Shown here piece after piece: positions 1 to 5,245 of a stretch of 6,657 nt of DNA (its first letter is position 1; every line of letters starts with the position of its first letter). The notes under the pieces are model-generated. The model had not been told where the DNA came from. It saw only the letters and a list, made by a program, of their open reading frames with translations, and searched no databases. Origin of the DNA: Clostridia bacterium (GTDB lineage Bacteria > Aerophobota > Aerophobia > Aerophobales > AE-B3A); the NCBI GenBank assembly GCA_009618505.1, contig WJOQ01000326.1, forward strand, positions 1 through 6,657, in the 5' to 3' direction. The translations under genes and the position numbers were made by a program.

Positions 1-354
1 GTTGAAAAAGAAGAGGCAGCACGCCGTAGTCTCCTTCCCAGAATATACTTACTAATTATTTATCCCCTGGTTTTATTGACAAAAGTCTATCTGGCTAGTT
101 TCAAGATGATTATCCCTGTAATTAGTGGCCAGAGTAATCCCCGTGTAGTCCATTTTCGTACTCGCCTCAAGTCAGAACTAGCCAGGGTTGTTCTGGCCAA
201 TTCTATTACTCTTACTCCGGGAACCCTGACTCTTGACCTGGATAATGACCATTTAATAGTGCACTGGTTGGATGCAAAAACTATCCATAGCCACTATGCG
301 GCGAGACTCATCAAGGGGCACTTTGAATCCTGGTTAAAAAGGATTTGGATGTGA
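1..354 (+). CDS. mnhE: Mrp-type Na+/H+ antiporter subunit E (MnhE/MbhA-like), 5' partial
   Basis: The frame is open from base 1 to the TGA at 352-354, so the start lies outside the window and 117 residues are visible. The family is usually about 160 residues, so roughly 40-50 N-terminal residues are missing. The visible part has a membrane stretch (about residues 14-36, RIYLLIIYPLVLLTKVYLA) followed by the typical cytoplasmic segment with NPRVVHFRTRLKSE, LANSITLTPGTLTLDL and HLIVHWLD, the hallmark of the MnhE family. In Mrp complexes, E is a small membrane subunit needed for assembly or full Na+/H+ exchange. It overlaps the next gene by 4 nt (GTGA), which suggests translational coupling. A start at the TTG at 76 would cut off part of the conserved family region and is unlikely. 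Family assignment is confident; the exact complex (stand-alone antiporter or hydrogenase-linked) is not. Confidence 0.9.
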   Translation, partial: VEKEEAARRSLLPRIYLLIIYPLVLLTKVYLASFKMIIPVISGQSNPRVVHFRTRLKSELARVVLANSITLTPGTLTLDLDNDHLIVHWLDAKTIHSHYAARLIKGHFESWLKRIWM

Positions 355-614
355 GTGTATTCGTTATAGCGAGCTTTTGTTTTTTGGCTACTTCTTTATT
401 GAGTCTCATTAGAATTATTATTGGTCCTACTGCCCAGGACCGCTTGGTAGGGTTAAATCTCATTGTTCCTCAAGTAGTTGCTATTATGGTGTTGATGGCG
501 ATTAATTTTAATCGCACTATTTATCTGGATGTGGCTTTAGTTTATGCTATTCTTGGTTTTATCAGTATAATTGCTATTACTAAGTACCTTAAGGGAAAGA
601 AGTTGCACGAATGA
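351..614 (+). CDS. mnhF: Mrp-type antiporter subunit F (MnhF/MbhB-like)
   Basis: An 87-residue membrane protein with three predicted helices, the normal size for MnhF. It has the family motif GPTAQDR after helix 1 and the helix 3 pattern LDVALVYAILGF. I chose GTG 351 as start: it overlaps the mnhE stop as GTGA, and AAAGG at 338-342 lies 8 nt upstream as a good ribosome binding site. The in-frame TTG at 345 would leave only about 2 nt of spacing. F is a small subunit of the antiporter membrane domain, located in the cytoplasmic membrane. Its stop overlaps the start of mnhG by 4 nt (ATGA, 611-614), which supports one polycistronic message. The equivalent in membrane-bound hydrogenases is MbhB. 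Confidence 0.9.
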   Translation: MSVFVIASFCFLATSLLSLIRIIIGPTAQDRLVGLNLIVPQVVAIMVLMAINFNRTIYLDVALVYAILGFISIIAITKYLKGKKLHE

Positions 615-934
615 TATTTGTTTTCTACATTTTTCTCTTTTTGAGTATTTTTTTCGCTTTTTTCGGTAATATTGGCATGCTGCGGTTTCCCGATGTTTAT
701 ACGCGTCTGCAGGCTTCTTCTAAATGTGCTACCACTTCTCTTCTTTCTCTTTTTATTGGTCTTATGATTTTTAAAGGATTTAGCTCCATAAGTGTGAGGA
801 TTTTGGTTATCGGTATATTCTTTCTCCTGACTAGCCCTGTTGCTTCTCACGCTATTGGTAGAAGCGCCTATGAAGGGGGGATTTTACCCTGGCGGAGGGT
901 GAAGAAAAAGGAAGGTATTTCTGAGGATAAGTAA
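611..934 (+). CDS. mnhG: Mrp-type antiporter subunit G (MnhG/MbhC-like)
   Basis: A 107-residue protein with three hydrophobic helices and a basic, charged C-terminal tail, typical of MnhG/PhaG. The diagnostic stretch is GMLRFPDVYTRLQASSKCATTS (about residues 22-43), matching the family pattern G-x-LR-x-PD-x-Y-x-R-x-x-A. The start is an ATG overlapping the mnhF TGA; the nearest purine-rich stretch (AAGGGAAAGAAG, 591-602) is somewhat far, so translational coupling probably matters. G is a small membrane subunit of the multi-subunit antiporter. The stop at 932-934 is one base before the next ATG. The assignment is secure at family level; its individual role in the complex is not well defined in the family. 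Confidence 0.9.
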   Translation: MIFVFYIFLFLSIFFAFFGNIGMLRFPDVYTRLQASSKCATTSLLSLFIGLMIFKGFSSISVRILVIGIFFLLTSPVASHAIGRSAYEGGILPWRRVKKKEGISEDK

Positions 935-935
935 C

Positions 936-1166
936 ATGCTGGAAATCATTCTTCTTATTATTCTTGTTCTGGCTATTTTATCCCTGCAGTTCAAAGATTT
1001 ATTGAGTGCCATTATCTCTCTGGCTGCTTTTAGTTTTATGCTTTCTTTACTTTTTTACTATCTACACGCTCCTGATGTGGCTATTGCTGAAGCAGCCGTG
1101 GGAGCTGGAGTAGCCACCATCCTGTTTGTCCTGGTAATAAGTCGAACTAAGCGGAGAGAGAGATGA
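936..1166 (+). CDS. mbhD: MbhD-like subunit (part of the MrpA C-terminal region, DUF4040 type)
   Basis: A 76-residue protein with three closely packed helices and a basic end (SRTKRRER). It carries APDVAIAEAAVGAGV (residues 45-59), the signature shared by MbhD of membrane-bound hydrogenases and the region of MrpA after its NuoL-like part. In canonical Mrp operons this segment is fused into MrpA; here it is a separate gene. The start ATG follows GAGG (923-926) with 9 nt spacing and is 1 nt after mnhG. The stop overlaps the next gene as ATGA (1163-1166). By analogy it belongs to the Na+-translocating membrane part of the complex. The conserved Glu in the AEAAVGAG stretch is a candidate for ion transfer, which is inference from the family. 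Confidence 0.85.
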   Translation: MLEIILLIILVLAILSLQFKDLLSAIISLAAFSFMLSLLFYYLHAPDVAIAEAAVGAGVATILFVLVISRTKRRER

Positions 1167-1411
1167 AAAGGGTTTTCCCTCTGGTAGTTTTGCTGGCTCT
1201 GGCAGTGTTACTTATCTGGGGGATTGAGCTTTCCTCTCCTGCTCCTCGTGTTCCTACCCGATATTATATAGAGTATGGCAGGGAGGAGACAGGGGCTATT
1301 AACTTAGTTTCCGCTATTTATTTAGGTTATAGGGCTTTCGATACTTTTGGGGAGACACTTGTGCTACTTTTGGCTGTTTTTGGAGTGGCAATGCTATTTA
1401 AGAAAACTTGA
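1163..1411 (+). CDS. mbhE: MbhE-like subunit (extreme MrpA C-terminal or MrpB N-terminal-type domain)
   Basis: An 82-residue protein with an N-terminal helix (about residues 4-21), an outside loop, and a second helix (about 62-79). The conserved patch NLVSAIYLGYRAFDTFGETLV (47-67) matches the family pattern with N near the start, then YR-x-x-DT-x-GE. This is the MbhE family, equivalent to a segment at the MrpA C-terminus. It overlaps the mbhD-like gene by 4 nt (ATGA). After its TGA the tight packing of the operon stops and a 65-nt repeat-bearing spacer follows. An MnhB subunit comes next, as MbhF follows MbhE in hydrogenase clusters. Family assignment is good; the symbol is by analogy to the archaeal system. 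Confidence 0.8.
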   Translation: MKRVFPLVVLLALAVLLIWGIELSSPAPRVPTRYYIEYGREETGAINLVSAIYLGYRAFDTFGETLVLLLAVFGVAMLFKKT

Positions 1412-1434
1412 GAGGAAGAATACTTTCTTATCGA

Positions 1435-1462
1435 TGAACTATGAACAATGAACTGTGAACTA
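1435..1462 (+). repeat. Heptanucleotide array A1 (TGAACWA type), four units
   Basis: Four consecutive 7-nt units are visible: TGAACTA, TGAACAA, TGAACTG and TGAACTA. They occupy the mbhE-mnhB spacer (1412-1476) and end 2 nt before the mnhB ribosome binding site AAAGGAGG (1465-1472). The preceding bases TCGA give a left junction TCGATGAAC that recurs before array A2 and, inverted, at 5179-5187. Function is unknown. Confidence 0.85.
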
Positions 1463-1476
1463 AGAAAGGAGGCAAG

Positions 1477-1890
1477 ATGGAAAGATCGCAAATAGTGACT
1501 ATGATTTCCAGGAAGTTAGTTCCCTTTATTCTTCTTTTTGGACTTTATCTTATATCCTATGGCCACCTTTCTCCGGGAGGAGGCTTTCAGGGAGGAGTAG
1601 TCCTGGCATCCGGGATAATTCTTCTCTTCCTTTCGCACGGATTTACTCTGGTTCAAAGAAGCTTTCCTGAAAGGCGACTCAATCTAACAGAATTGGTGAT
1701 GGTCTTTTTTTTTCTTCTTCTCGGTTTGGCAGGTCTTCTCTTAGGAAAGTATTTCCTGGGAAATATTCTACCTTTAGGAGAGGCAGGGGACATACCCAGC
1801 GCCGGATTCATTCTTCTGCTCAATATGATTATTGGTCTGAAAGTGGGAGCAGGGATTACTCTTATCTGCTTTTATTTATTTAGAGCCTGA
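1477..1890 (+). CDS. mnhB: Mrp-type antiporter subunit B (MnhB/MbhF-like)
   Basis: A 137-residue protein with about four helices, the normal size for MnhB. It carries the family signature GHLSPGGGFQGGV at residues 29-41, which is nearly invariant in this family, and a later glycine-rich helix pair (LLGLAGLLLGKYFLG, IIGLKVGAGITLI). The ATG has a strong ribosome binding site (AAAGGAGG, 1465-1472) with 4 nt spacing. B is an integral membrane subunit of the antiporter. Unlike the genes upstream it is not overlapped with its neighbours: 65 nt separate it from the MbhE-like gene and 180 nt from mnhC, both spacers filled by short repeats. There is no clear promoter in the 65-nt gap, so it is probably read from upstream. 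Confidence 0.93.
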   Translation: MERSQIVTMISRKLVPFILLFGLYLISYGHLSPGGGFQGGVVLASGIILLFLSHGFTLVQRSFPERRLNLTELVMVFFFLLLGLAGLLLGKYFLGNILPLGEAGDIPSAGFILLLNMIIGLKVGAGITLICFYLFRA

Positions 1891-1893
1891 TTT

Positions 1894-1935
1894 CGTATAT
1901 CGTATTGTGTATATCGATGCCCGATACTCGTTTTG
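1894..1935 (+). repeat. Heptanucleotide array B (CGTATAT-like), six degenerate units
   Basis: Starting 4 nt after the mnhB stop, the sequence divides into 7-nt units CGTATAT, CGTATTG, TGTATAT, CGATGCC, CGATACT and CGTTTTG. The first three are clearly related; the last three share only CG at their start and could be decayed copies. It lies in the 180-nt mnhB-mnhC spacer (1891-2070), which holds no gene. Confidence 0.55.
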
Positions 1936-1969
1936 GTTTCACTTCTCACCCTTCGTCTTCCTTCTTTTA

Positions 1970-2011
1970 CGAGCATCGAGCATCTAGGATCGAGCATCCA
2001 GAACCTAGATT
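1970..2011 (+). repeat. Heptanucleotide array C (CGAGCAT type), six units
   Basis: The units are CGAGCAT, CGAGCAT, CTAGGAT, CGAGCAT, CCAGAAC and CTAGATT, all in one 7-nt register. Three are identical, the rest degenerate. This unit is unrelated to the TGAACWA arrays but has the same period. Its second half can fold into a hairpin (see the separate terminator entry). Confidence 0.75.
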
Positions 2012-2017
2012 CTTTTT
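1982..2017 (+). terminator. Possible weak intrinsic terminator or attenuator within array C
   Basis: ATCTAGG (1982-1988) is the exact reverse complement of CCTAGAT (2004-2010). After an A/A mismatch the pairing can continue by two pairs (TC with GA), leaving a 9-nt loop. A T-rich run, TCTTTTT (2011-2017), follows at once. This has the layout of a rho-independent terminator, but the stem is short and AT-rich and it arises inside a repeat array between two genes of one complex. It may therefore be accidental or act as partial attenuation. Confidence 0.3.
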
Positions 2018-2023
2018 AGTCGA

Positions 2024-2051
2024 TGAACAATGAACTATGAACAATGAACTA
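2024..2051 (+). repeat. Heptanucleotide array A2 (TGAACWA type), four units
   Basis: Four units, TGAACAA, TGAACTA, TGAACAA and TGAACTA, end 5 nt before the mnhC ribosome binding site AAGGAG (2057-2062). The left junction TCGATGAAC (2020-2028) is the same as for array A1. The right flank ATTAAGGAG resembles ATTAAGGGAG after array A3 near prs. Confidence 0.87.
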
Positions 2052-2070
2052 TAATTAAGGAGTCCAATCA

Positions 2071-2406
2071 GTGTCTTTTTGTCTTATTGTAGCCATTTTC
2101 ATCGTGGGGATATGGGGCCTGATAGCCAAAGATAACCTTATCAAGAAAATAATAGGATTAAACATCCTCAATAGTGGGGTAGTCCTTTTCTTTGTCTATA
2201 TAGGGTCTTTTCAGGGTACTACCGCTCCCATAATGGAAAAAGGGATAAAAGATGTGGTAGACCCCATTCCTCAGGCCCTTATGCTTACCGCTATTGTCAT
2301 TGGAATCTGTCTTACCGCTCTAGCTTTAGCTTTAGTCTTGAAACTCTATCAGAAGTACAAGACTTTAAGTATCTCTCAAATAGAAAAAATGAGCAAAGAT
2401 GAATAA
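2071..2406 (+). CDS. mnhC: Mrp-type antiporter subunit C (MnhC/MbhG-like, NuoK family)
   Basis: A 111-residue, three-helix protein of the NuoK/MrpC family, the normal length. The signature is TAPIMEKG (51-58) followed by DPIPQALMLTAIVIG (64-78), which is characteristic of MnhC. The start is GTG at 2071, supported by AAGGAG (2057-2062) with 8 nt spacing. Helix 1 starts directly after it, and there is no better start upstream in the repeat-filled spacer. NuoK-type subunits sit beside the antiporter-like subunits in complex I and contribute to the central ion path. The stop codon lies inside the start region of mnhD (8-nt overlap), so the two are almost certainly co-translated. The 180-nt gap upstream is unusual for this operon. 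Confidence 0.92.
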   Translation: MSFCLIVAIFIVGIWGLIAKDNLIKKIIGLNILNSGVVLFFVYIGSFQGTTAPIMEKGIKDVVDPIPQALMLTAIVIGICLTALALALVLKLYQKYKTLSISQIEKMSKDE

Positions 2407-4030
2407 TATACTGATTCTTCTTATAGTCCTGCCTCTTTTAAGTTCTTTCCTCGTTCTCCTGGTAAGCTTCATCTCTCGTTCTTCTCCGGGTAAGATATTT
2501 AGCTTAGGAGGAGTTGCTCTTTCTTTAGGTTTACTTTACCTGATAGCGCCTGCTATATTTTCCGGTGGAACTTTTAGCTACAGTGTAGGAGGATGGAAAG
2601 GGCCTCTGGGAATAACTCTTTATATGAATGGCTTAGCCTGGCTTACCTCTTTAATAGGGACGATTATTGCTTTACTTGCTCTTATCTATACCTGGGGAGA
2701 AAAAGATTATCATCCCAGGTTTTATTTCTTTTTTCTGTTGCTCATAGTAGGGATGCAGGGAGTTATTCTTACCGATGACATATTTAATATGTTTGTCTTC
2801 TTTGAGATTCTTTCTATCTCTACCTACGTTCTGGTTGCTTATTTTCAGACTGGGAGAGCCATAAGAGCCAGTTTCGATTATCTTCTCTTGAGCAGTCTGG
2901 GAGCTGCCTTTTTTTTGTTGGGCATAGGGCTTATTTATCAAGCAGGTGGGGTATTGAGTTTAGAAGGGATGAGAGAAGTTGCTATCCATCTACAAAGAAA
3001 CTCGCCTTCTATGTTTAATCTGGCAGTTGTTTGCCTGGTAGTAGGTATCGGTATTAAGGCTGCTTTTATTCCTCTTCATACTTGGCTGCCCAATGCTCAT
3101 GCTTATGCTCCTACTCCTGTCTCTGCTCTTTTATCAGCGGTGATGATTAAAGTTTCTTTTTTGGCTGTCTGGAGGATTATCAATATTTTTCAGGCATTTA
3201 GCTTGCAATATCTTTTTATATGGATAGGAGCTTTCACTGCTTTCTTAGCTGTGATTTGGGCTCTAGCTCAAACTGACATTAAGAAGATCCTTGCTTATCA
3301 CAGCATTTCCCAGATGGGATTTATAGTAGCTTCCTTTGGAGTAGCCTCATCTTTATCTCTCACTGCGTCTTTTTTTCACATAATTAACCACTCTCTCTTT
3401 AAGAGCCTGCTCTTTCTTTCGGCTGGCCTGGTTATTTATTCTACGGGGATAAGAGATGTAAGCAAATTATCAGGACTGGGCAGGAAGATGCCCCTGGGCT
3501 TTTTTGCTTGTTTGGTGGGGTCCCTTTCCATCTCAGGGATACCCCCTTTCAACGGTTTTGCCAGCAAGAATCTTATTTCTCTTTCGTTAAAGAATTATCC
3601 TGTGGCCGCCTTTCTTATCCTGTTGGCTAGTGTAGGTACAGTTACCTCTTTTAGCAAAATAATCAGGATTTTTGTCGGCAGCTCTACCGGCGATAGAATA
3701 AAGAAGGTCCCGGTAAGCATGACTCTTCCCCTTCTTATTCTCTGTGTATTCTGCCTGGCTTTGGGTATTTTCCCCTCCTGGGGAGCAGGGGGGATATCTC
3801 GCCTTATAGTACCTGGGTCGTTTTCCTTACCAGGAGTATATACCTTCTGGCAAGTAGTTGCTAGTATTCTTATTTTAGCTGTGGGAGTTCTTTTTTATCT
3901 ATTTACTCTTACTTCCTATGGGAAGAGGGTCTTTGGCTACATCAGACAAATGAGATTGGGGTTAAATAATTCTCTGTTACTACTCATAATCTGCTTGATA
4001 TTTTCTGTAATTTTTATCCAGCTTTTTTAG
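2399..4030 (+). CDS. mnhD: Mrp-type antiporter subunit D (MnhD/MbhH-like, proton-conducting NuoM/N family)
   Basis: A 543-residue polytopic membrane protein with about 14 helices, the main ion-translocating subunit visible here. Family landmarks are intact: FFEILSISTYVLVAY with Glu136 (helix 5); GIGIKAAFIPLHTWLPNAH with Lys220 (helix 7); SALLSAVMIKVS with Lys251 (helix 8); QTDIKKILAYHSISQMGF (291-308); HIINHSLFKSLLF with His331 and Lys335; and GIPPFNGFASK ending in Lys390 (helix 12). The Glu/Lys pair and the Lys on helix 12 are the key charged residues for ion transfer in this family, so the protein looks functional. It is slightly longer than many MrpD proteins (about 490-510). The ATG overlaps the mnhC end by 8 nt and has no strong ribosome binding site, which fits translational coupling. 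It is the last gene of the cluster; a separate promoter follows 14 nt after the stop. Confidence 0.95.
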   Translation: MNNILILLIVLPLLSSFLVLLVSFISRSSPGKIFSLGGVALSLGLLYLIAPAIFSGGTFSYSVGGWKGPLGITLYMNGLAWLTSLIGTIIALLALIYTWGEKDYHPRFYFFFLLLIVGMQGVILTDDIFNMFVFFEILSISTYVLVAYFQTGRAIRASFDYLLLSSLGAAFFLLGIGLIYQAGGVLSLEGMREVAIHLQRNSPSMFNLAVVCLVVGIGIKAAFIPLHTWLPNAHAYAPTPVSALLSAVMIKVSFLAVWRIINIFQAFSLQYLFIWIGAFTAFLAVIWALAQTDIKKILAYHSISQMGFIVASFGVASSLSLTASFFHIINHSLFKSLLFLSAGLVIYSTGIRDVSKLSGLGRKMPLGFFACLVGSLSISGIPPFNGFASKNLISLSLKNYPVAAFLILLASVGTVTSFSKIIRIFVGSSTGDRIKKVPVSMTLPLLILCVFCLALGIFPSWGAGGISRLIVPGSFSLPGVYTFWQVVASILILAVGVLFYLFTLTSYGKRVFGYIRQMRLGLNNSLLLLIICLIFSVIFIQLF

Positions 4031-4044
4031 AAAAATAGGTGTTT

Positions 4045-4073
4045 TTGACATTTATTCTTGCTTGGCTTATACT
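4045..4073 (+). promoter_or_regulatory. Sigma-70-type promoter for the prs operon
   Basis: A perfect -35 hexamer TTGACA (4045-4050) is separated by exactly 17 bp from TATACT (4068-4073), one mismatch from the consensus TATAAT. The predicted transcription start is near 4080, giving a leader of about 57 nt that contains repeat array A3 and the prs ribosome binding site. It is the only near-consensus promoter I found in the window. Its position directly after mnhD marks a transcription boundary between the antiporter cluster and the housekeeping genes. I see no clear terminator between mnhD and this promoter, so read-through is possible. Confidence 0.8.
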
Positions 4074-4099
4074 GTTATGTTTTGAATAGCTTGCAGGTA

Positions 4100-4120
4100 T
4101 GAACTATGAACAATAAACTA
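4100..4120 (+). repeat. Heptanucleotide array A3 (TGAACWA type), three units
   Basis: Units TGAACTA, TGAACAA and TAAACTA lie in the prs leader, ending 3 nt before the ribosome binding site AAGGGAG (4124-4130). The placement relative to the start codon matches arrays A1 and A2. It would be part of the prs mRNA if the promoter at 4045-4073 is used. Confidence 0.8.
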
Positions 4121-4136
4121 ATTAAGGGAGAAATGA

Positions 4137-5081
4137 ATGAAGTTGGAGAATGAGCTGGGGCTTTTTAGCGGTAGAGCCAATCCCGAACTGGCTAATAAGA
4201 TAGCCAAACATATAGGGGTTCCTTTGGGAAAAATGGAGCTCAGTTCCTTTAGTGATAAGGAGATGTATGTTAGGATAAATGAGAATGTCAGGGGAAAGGA
4301 TGTTTTTCTTATCCAACCTACCAGCCCCCCTGCCAACGAGAATTTAATGGAGCTCCTTATAATGATAGATGCTTTTCAAAGAGCATCGGCTCGAAGAATC
4401 ACAGCCGTTATTTCTTATTATGGATACGGCCGTCAAGACAGGAAGGATGAGCCACGTGTTCCTATCACAGCCAAATTAGTAGCTAATTTAGTCACTACAG
4501 CAGGTGCAGATAGAGTTCTTGCTATAGATCTTCACGCGGCTCAGATTCAAGGATTTTTTGATATAAAGGTAGACCATCTTTTTGCCGCCCCCGTATTTGT
4601 TGATTATTTTATCAGTAAGAATCTTAAGAATTTGGTGATTCTCTCTCCCGATATGGGAGGGATAAGGAGAGCACGTGCTTATGCTAACAGGCTAGATGCT
4701 TCTCTGGCTGTCATAGATAAAAGAAGAACCGGTGCTAATAAGGCTGAAGTATTGAATGTAGTAGGCAAAGTCAGAGGGAAGCAGATTCTTATTGTGGATG
4801 ATATGATTGATACCGGCGGAACATTGATAGCAGCGGTGAGAGCTTTGATAAAGAAAGGAGTTCAGGAAATCTACGTCAGTGCCACCCATCCTATCCTTTC
4901 AGGAAGTGCTTATGAAATGATTGAGAGCTCTTCTTTGAAGGAGCTGGTAGTAACCGATACTATTCCTCTAAAGCAAGGGAAAGCAAAAACAAAAATAAGA
5001 GTTCTTTCAGTGGCTCCTTTATTGGGAGAGGCTATAAGACGTATTCATGAAAATAGGTCTGTAAGCTCTCTTTTTGTCTAG
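4137..5081 (+). CDS. prs: Ribose-phosphate pyrophosphokinase (PRPP synthetase, class I)
   Basis: A 314-residue cytoplasmic enzyme, the usual length (E. coli Prs is 315). It makes PRPP from ribose 5-phosphate and ATP for nucleotide, NAD, histidine and tryptophan synthesis. Visible landmarks are SFSDKEMYVRINENVRG (37-53), the ATP-binding YYGYGRQDRKDEPR (94-107), metal-binding His133 in AIDLHAAQIQGFFD, SPDMGGIRRA (170-179), the catalytic loop KRRTG (195-199) with Lys195, and the PRPP loop ILIVDDMIDTGGTL (217-230). The C-terminus SVSSLF is also typical. ATG 4137 is chosen over ATG 4133, which is out of frame; AAGGGAG (4124-4130) gives 6 nt spacing. It is the first gene after the promoter at 4045-4073. 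Known family members are inhibited by ADP; the sequence shows no special control apart from the repeat-bearing leader. Confidence 0.98.
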   Translation: MKLENELGLFSGRANPELANKIAKHIGVPLGKMELSSFSDKEMYVRINENVRGKDVFLIQPTSPPANENLMELLIMIDAFQRASARRITAVISYYGYGRQDRKDEPRVPITAKLVANLVTTAGADRVLAIDLHAAQIQGFFDIKVDHLFAAPVFVDYFISKNLKNLVILSPDMGGIRRARAYANRLDASLAVIDKRRTGANKAEVLNVVGKVRGKQILIVDDMIDTGGTLIAAVRALIKKGVQEIYVSATHPILSGSAYEMIESSSLKELVVTDTIPLKQGKAKTKIRVLSVAPLLGEAIRRIHENRSVSSLFV

Positions 5082-5090
5082 TTCATTAAA

Positions 5091-5118
5091 TACAGCGTAT
5101 AGCATTTAGCGTACAGTG
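5091..5118 (+). repeat. Heptanucleotide array D (TAYAGCG type), four units
   Basis: Ten bases after the prs stop, four 7-nt units are visible: TACAGCG, TATAGCA, TTTAGCG and TACAGTG. They belong to the 164-nt prs-rplY spacer (5082-5245), which holds no gene. This is a fourth unit type with the same period as the other arrays. Confidence 0.65.
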
Positions 5119-5154
5119 AAAAACGTAAAAGGAAGAATGCGGAACCGTAGCGAA

Positions 5155-5187
5155 TAGTTCACTGGTAAGAACGAATTAGTTCATCGA
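5155..5187 (-). repeat. Inverted copy of the TGAACTA junction sequence
   Basis: TAGTTCATCGA (5177-5187) is the exact reverse complement of TCGATGAACTA, the left junction plus first unit of array A1 (1431-1441). A second partial copy, TAGTTCAC (5155-5162), reads GTGAACTA on the other strand. The two are embedded in a longer imperfect direct repeat (CGAATAGTTCAC and CGAATTAGTTCAT, starting 21 nt apart). The prs stop TAG at 5079-5081 also begins a TAGTTCATTA. The element family therefore occurs in both orientations. Confidence 0.6.
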
Positions 5188-5201
5188 CAAAACAACATTT
5201 T

Positions 5202-5236
5202 CCTCTCCCCTTGGGGAGAGGATTAAAGTGAGGGGG
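5202..5236 (+). repeat. Palindromic intergenic element with G-rich tail
   Basis: CCTCTCCCC (5202-5210) and GGGGAGAGG (5213-5221) form a perfect 9-bp inverted repeat around TT, followed by ATTAAA and the G-rich GTGAGGGGG (5228-5236). The GC-rich palindrome stands out from its AT-rich surroundings. It looks like a dispersed palindromic repeat rather than a terminator, because no T-run follows the stem directly. As RNA it would form a tight hairpin 8 nt before the rplY ribosome binding site. Confidence 0.65.
5230..5236 (+). promoter_or_regulatory. Ribosome binding site of rplY, supplied by the palindromic element
   Basis: GAGGGGG is the only Shine-Dalgarno-like sequence upstream of rplY and lies 9 nt before the ATG at 5246. 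It decides the start: the in-frame GTG at 5228 lies within the same G-rich stretch and has no ribosome binding site of its own. Confidence 0.65.
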
Positions 5237-5245
5237 TATTTTTTG

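Noticed and set aside
542..850. 102-codon open frame on the minus strand
   Set aside because: Shadow of mnhF/mnhG; the composition is that of antisense of a hydrophobic gene, and no family features are present.
1435..2051. CRISPR array or transposon ends in the repeat spacers
   Set aside because: Units are 7 nt with no spacers, there are no terminal inverted repeats with target duplications, and no transposase or cas gene is nearby.
1441..2054. Identical five-codon mini-ORFs (MNNEL, then stop) at 1441-1458 and 2037-2054, upstream of mnhB and mnhC
   Set aside because: They follow automatically from the TGAACWA repeat and have no ribosome binding site, so a leader-peptide role is not supported. 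The prs leader reads MNNKLIKGE instead of stopping.
4118..4336. Two minus-strand open frames over the start of prs
   Set aside because: They lie opposite conserved prs codons, and no ribosome binding site or recognisable domain is visible.
5202..5244. Rho-independent terminator between prs and rplY
   Set aside because: The palindrome has a strong stem, but the following bases are ATTAAAG; the T-run at 5239-5244 is too far and lies after the ribosome binding site.
5228..5245. GTG 5228 as the rplY start, adding MRGYFL
   Set aside because: It lies within the G-rich ribosome binding site of ATG 5246 and lacks its own upstream signal; the L25 domain normally begins near METVRL.
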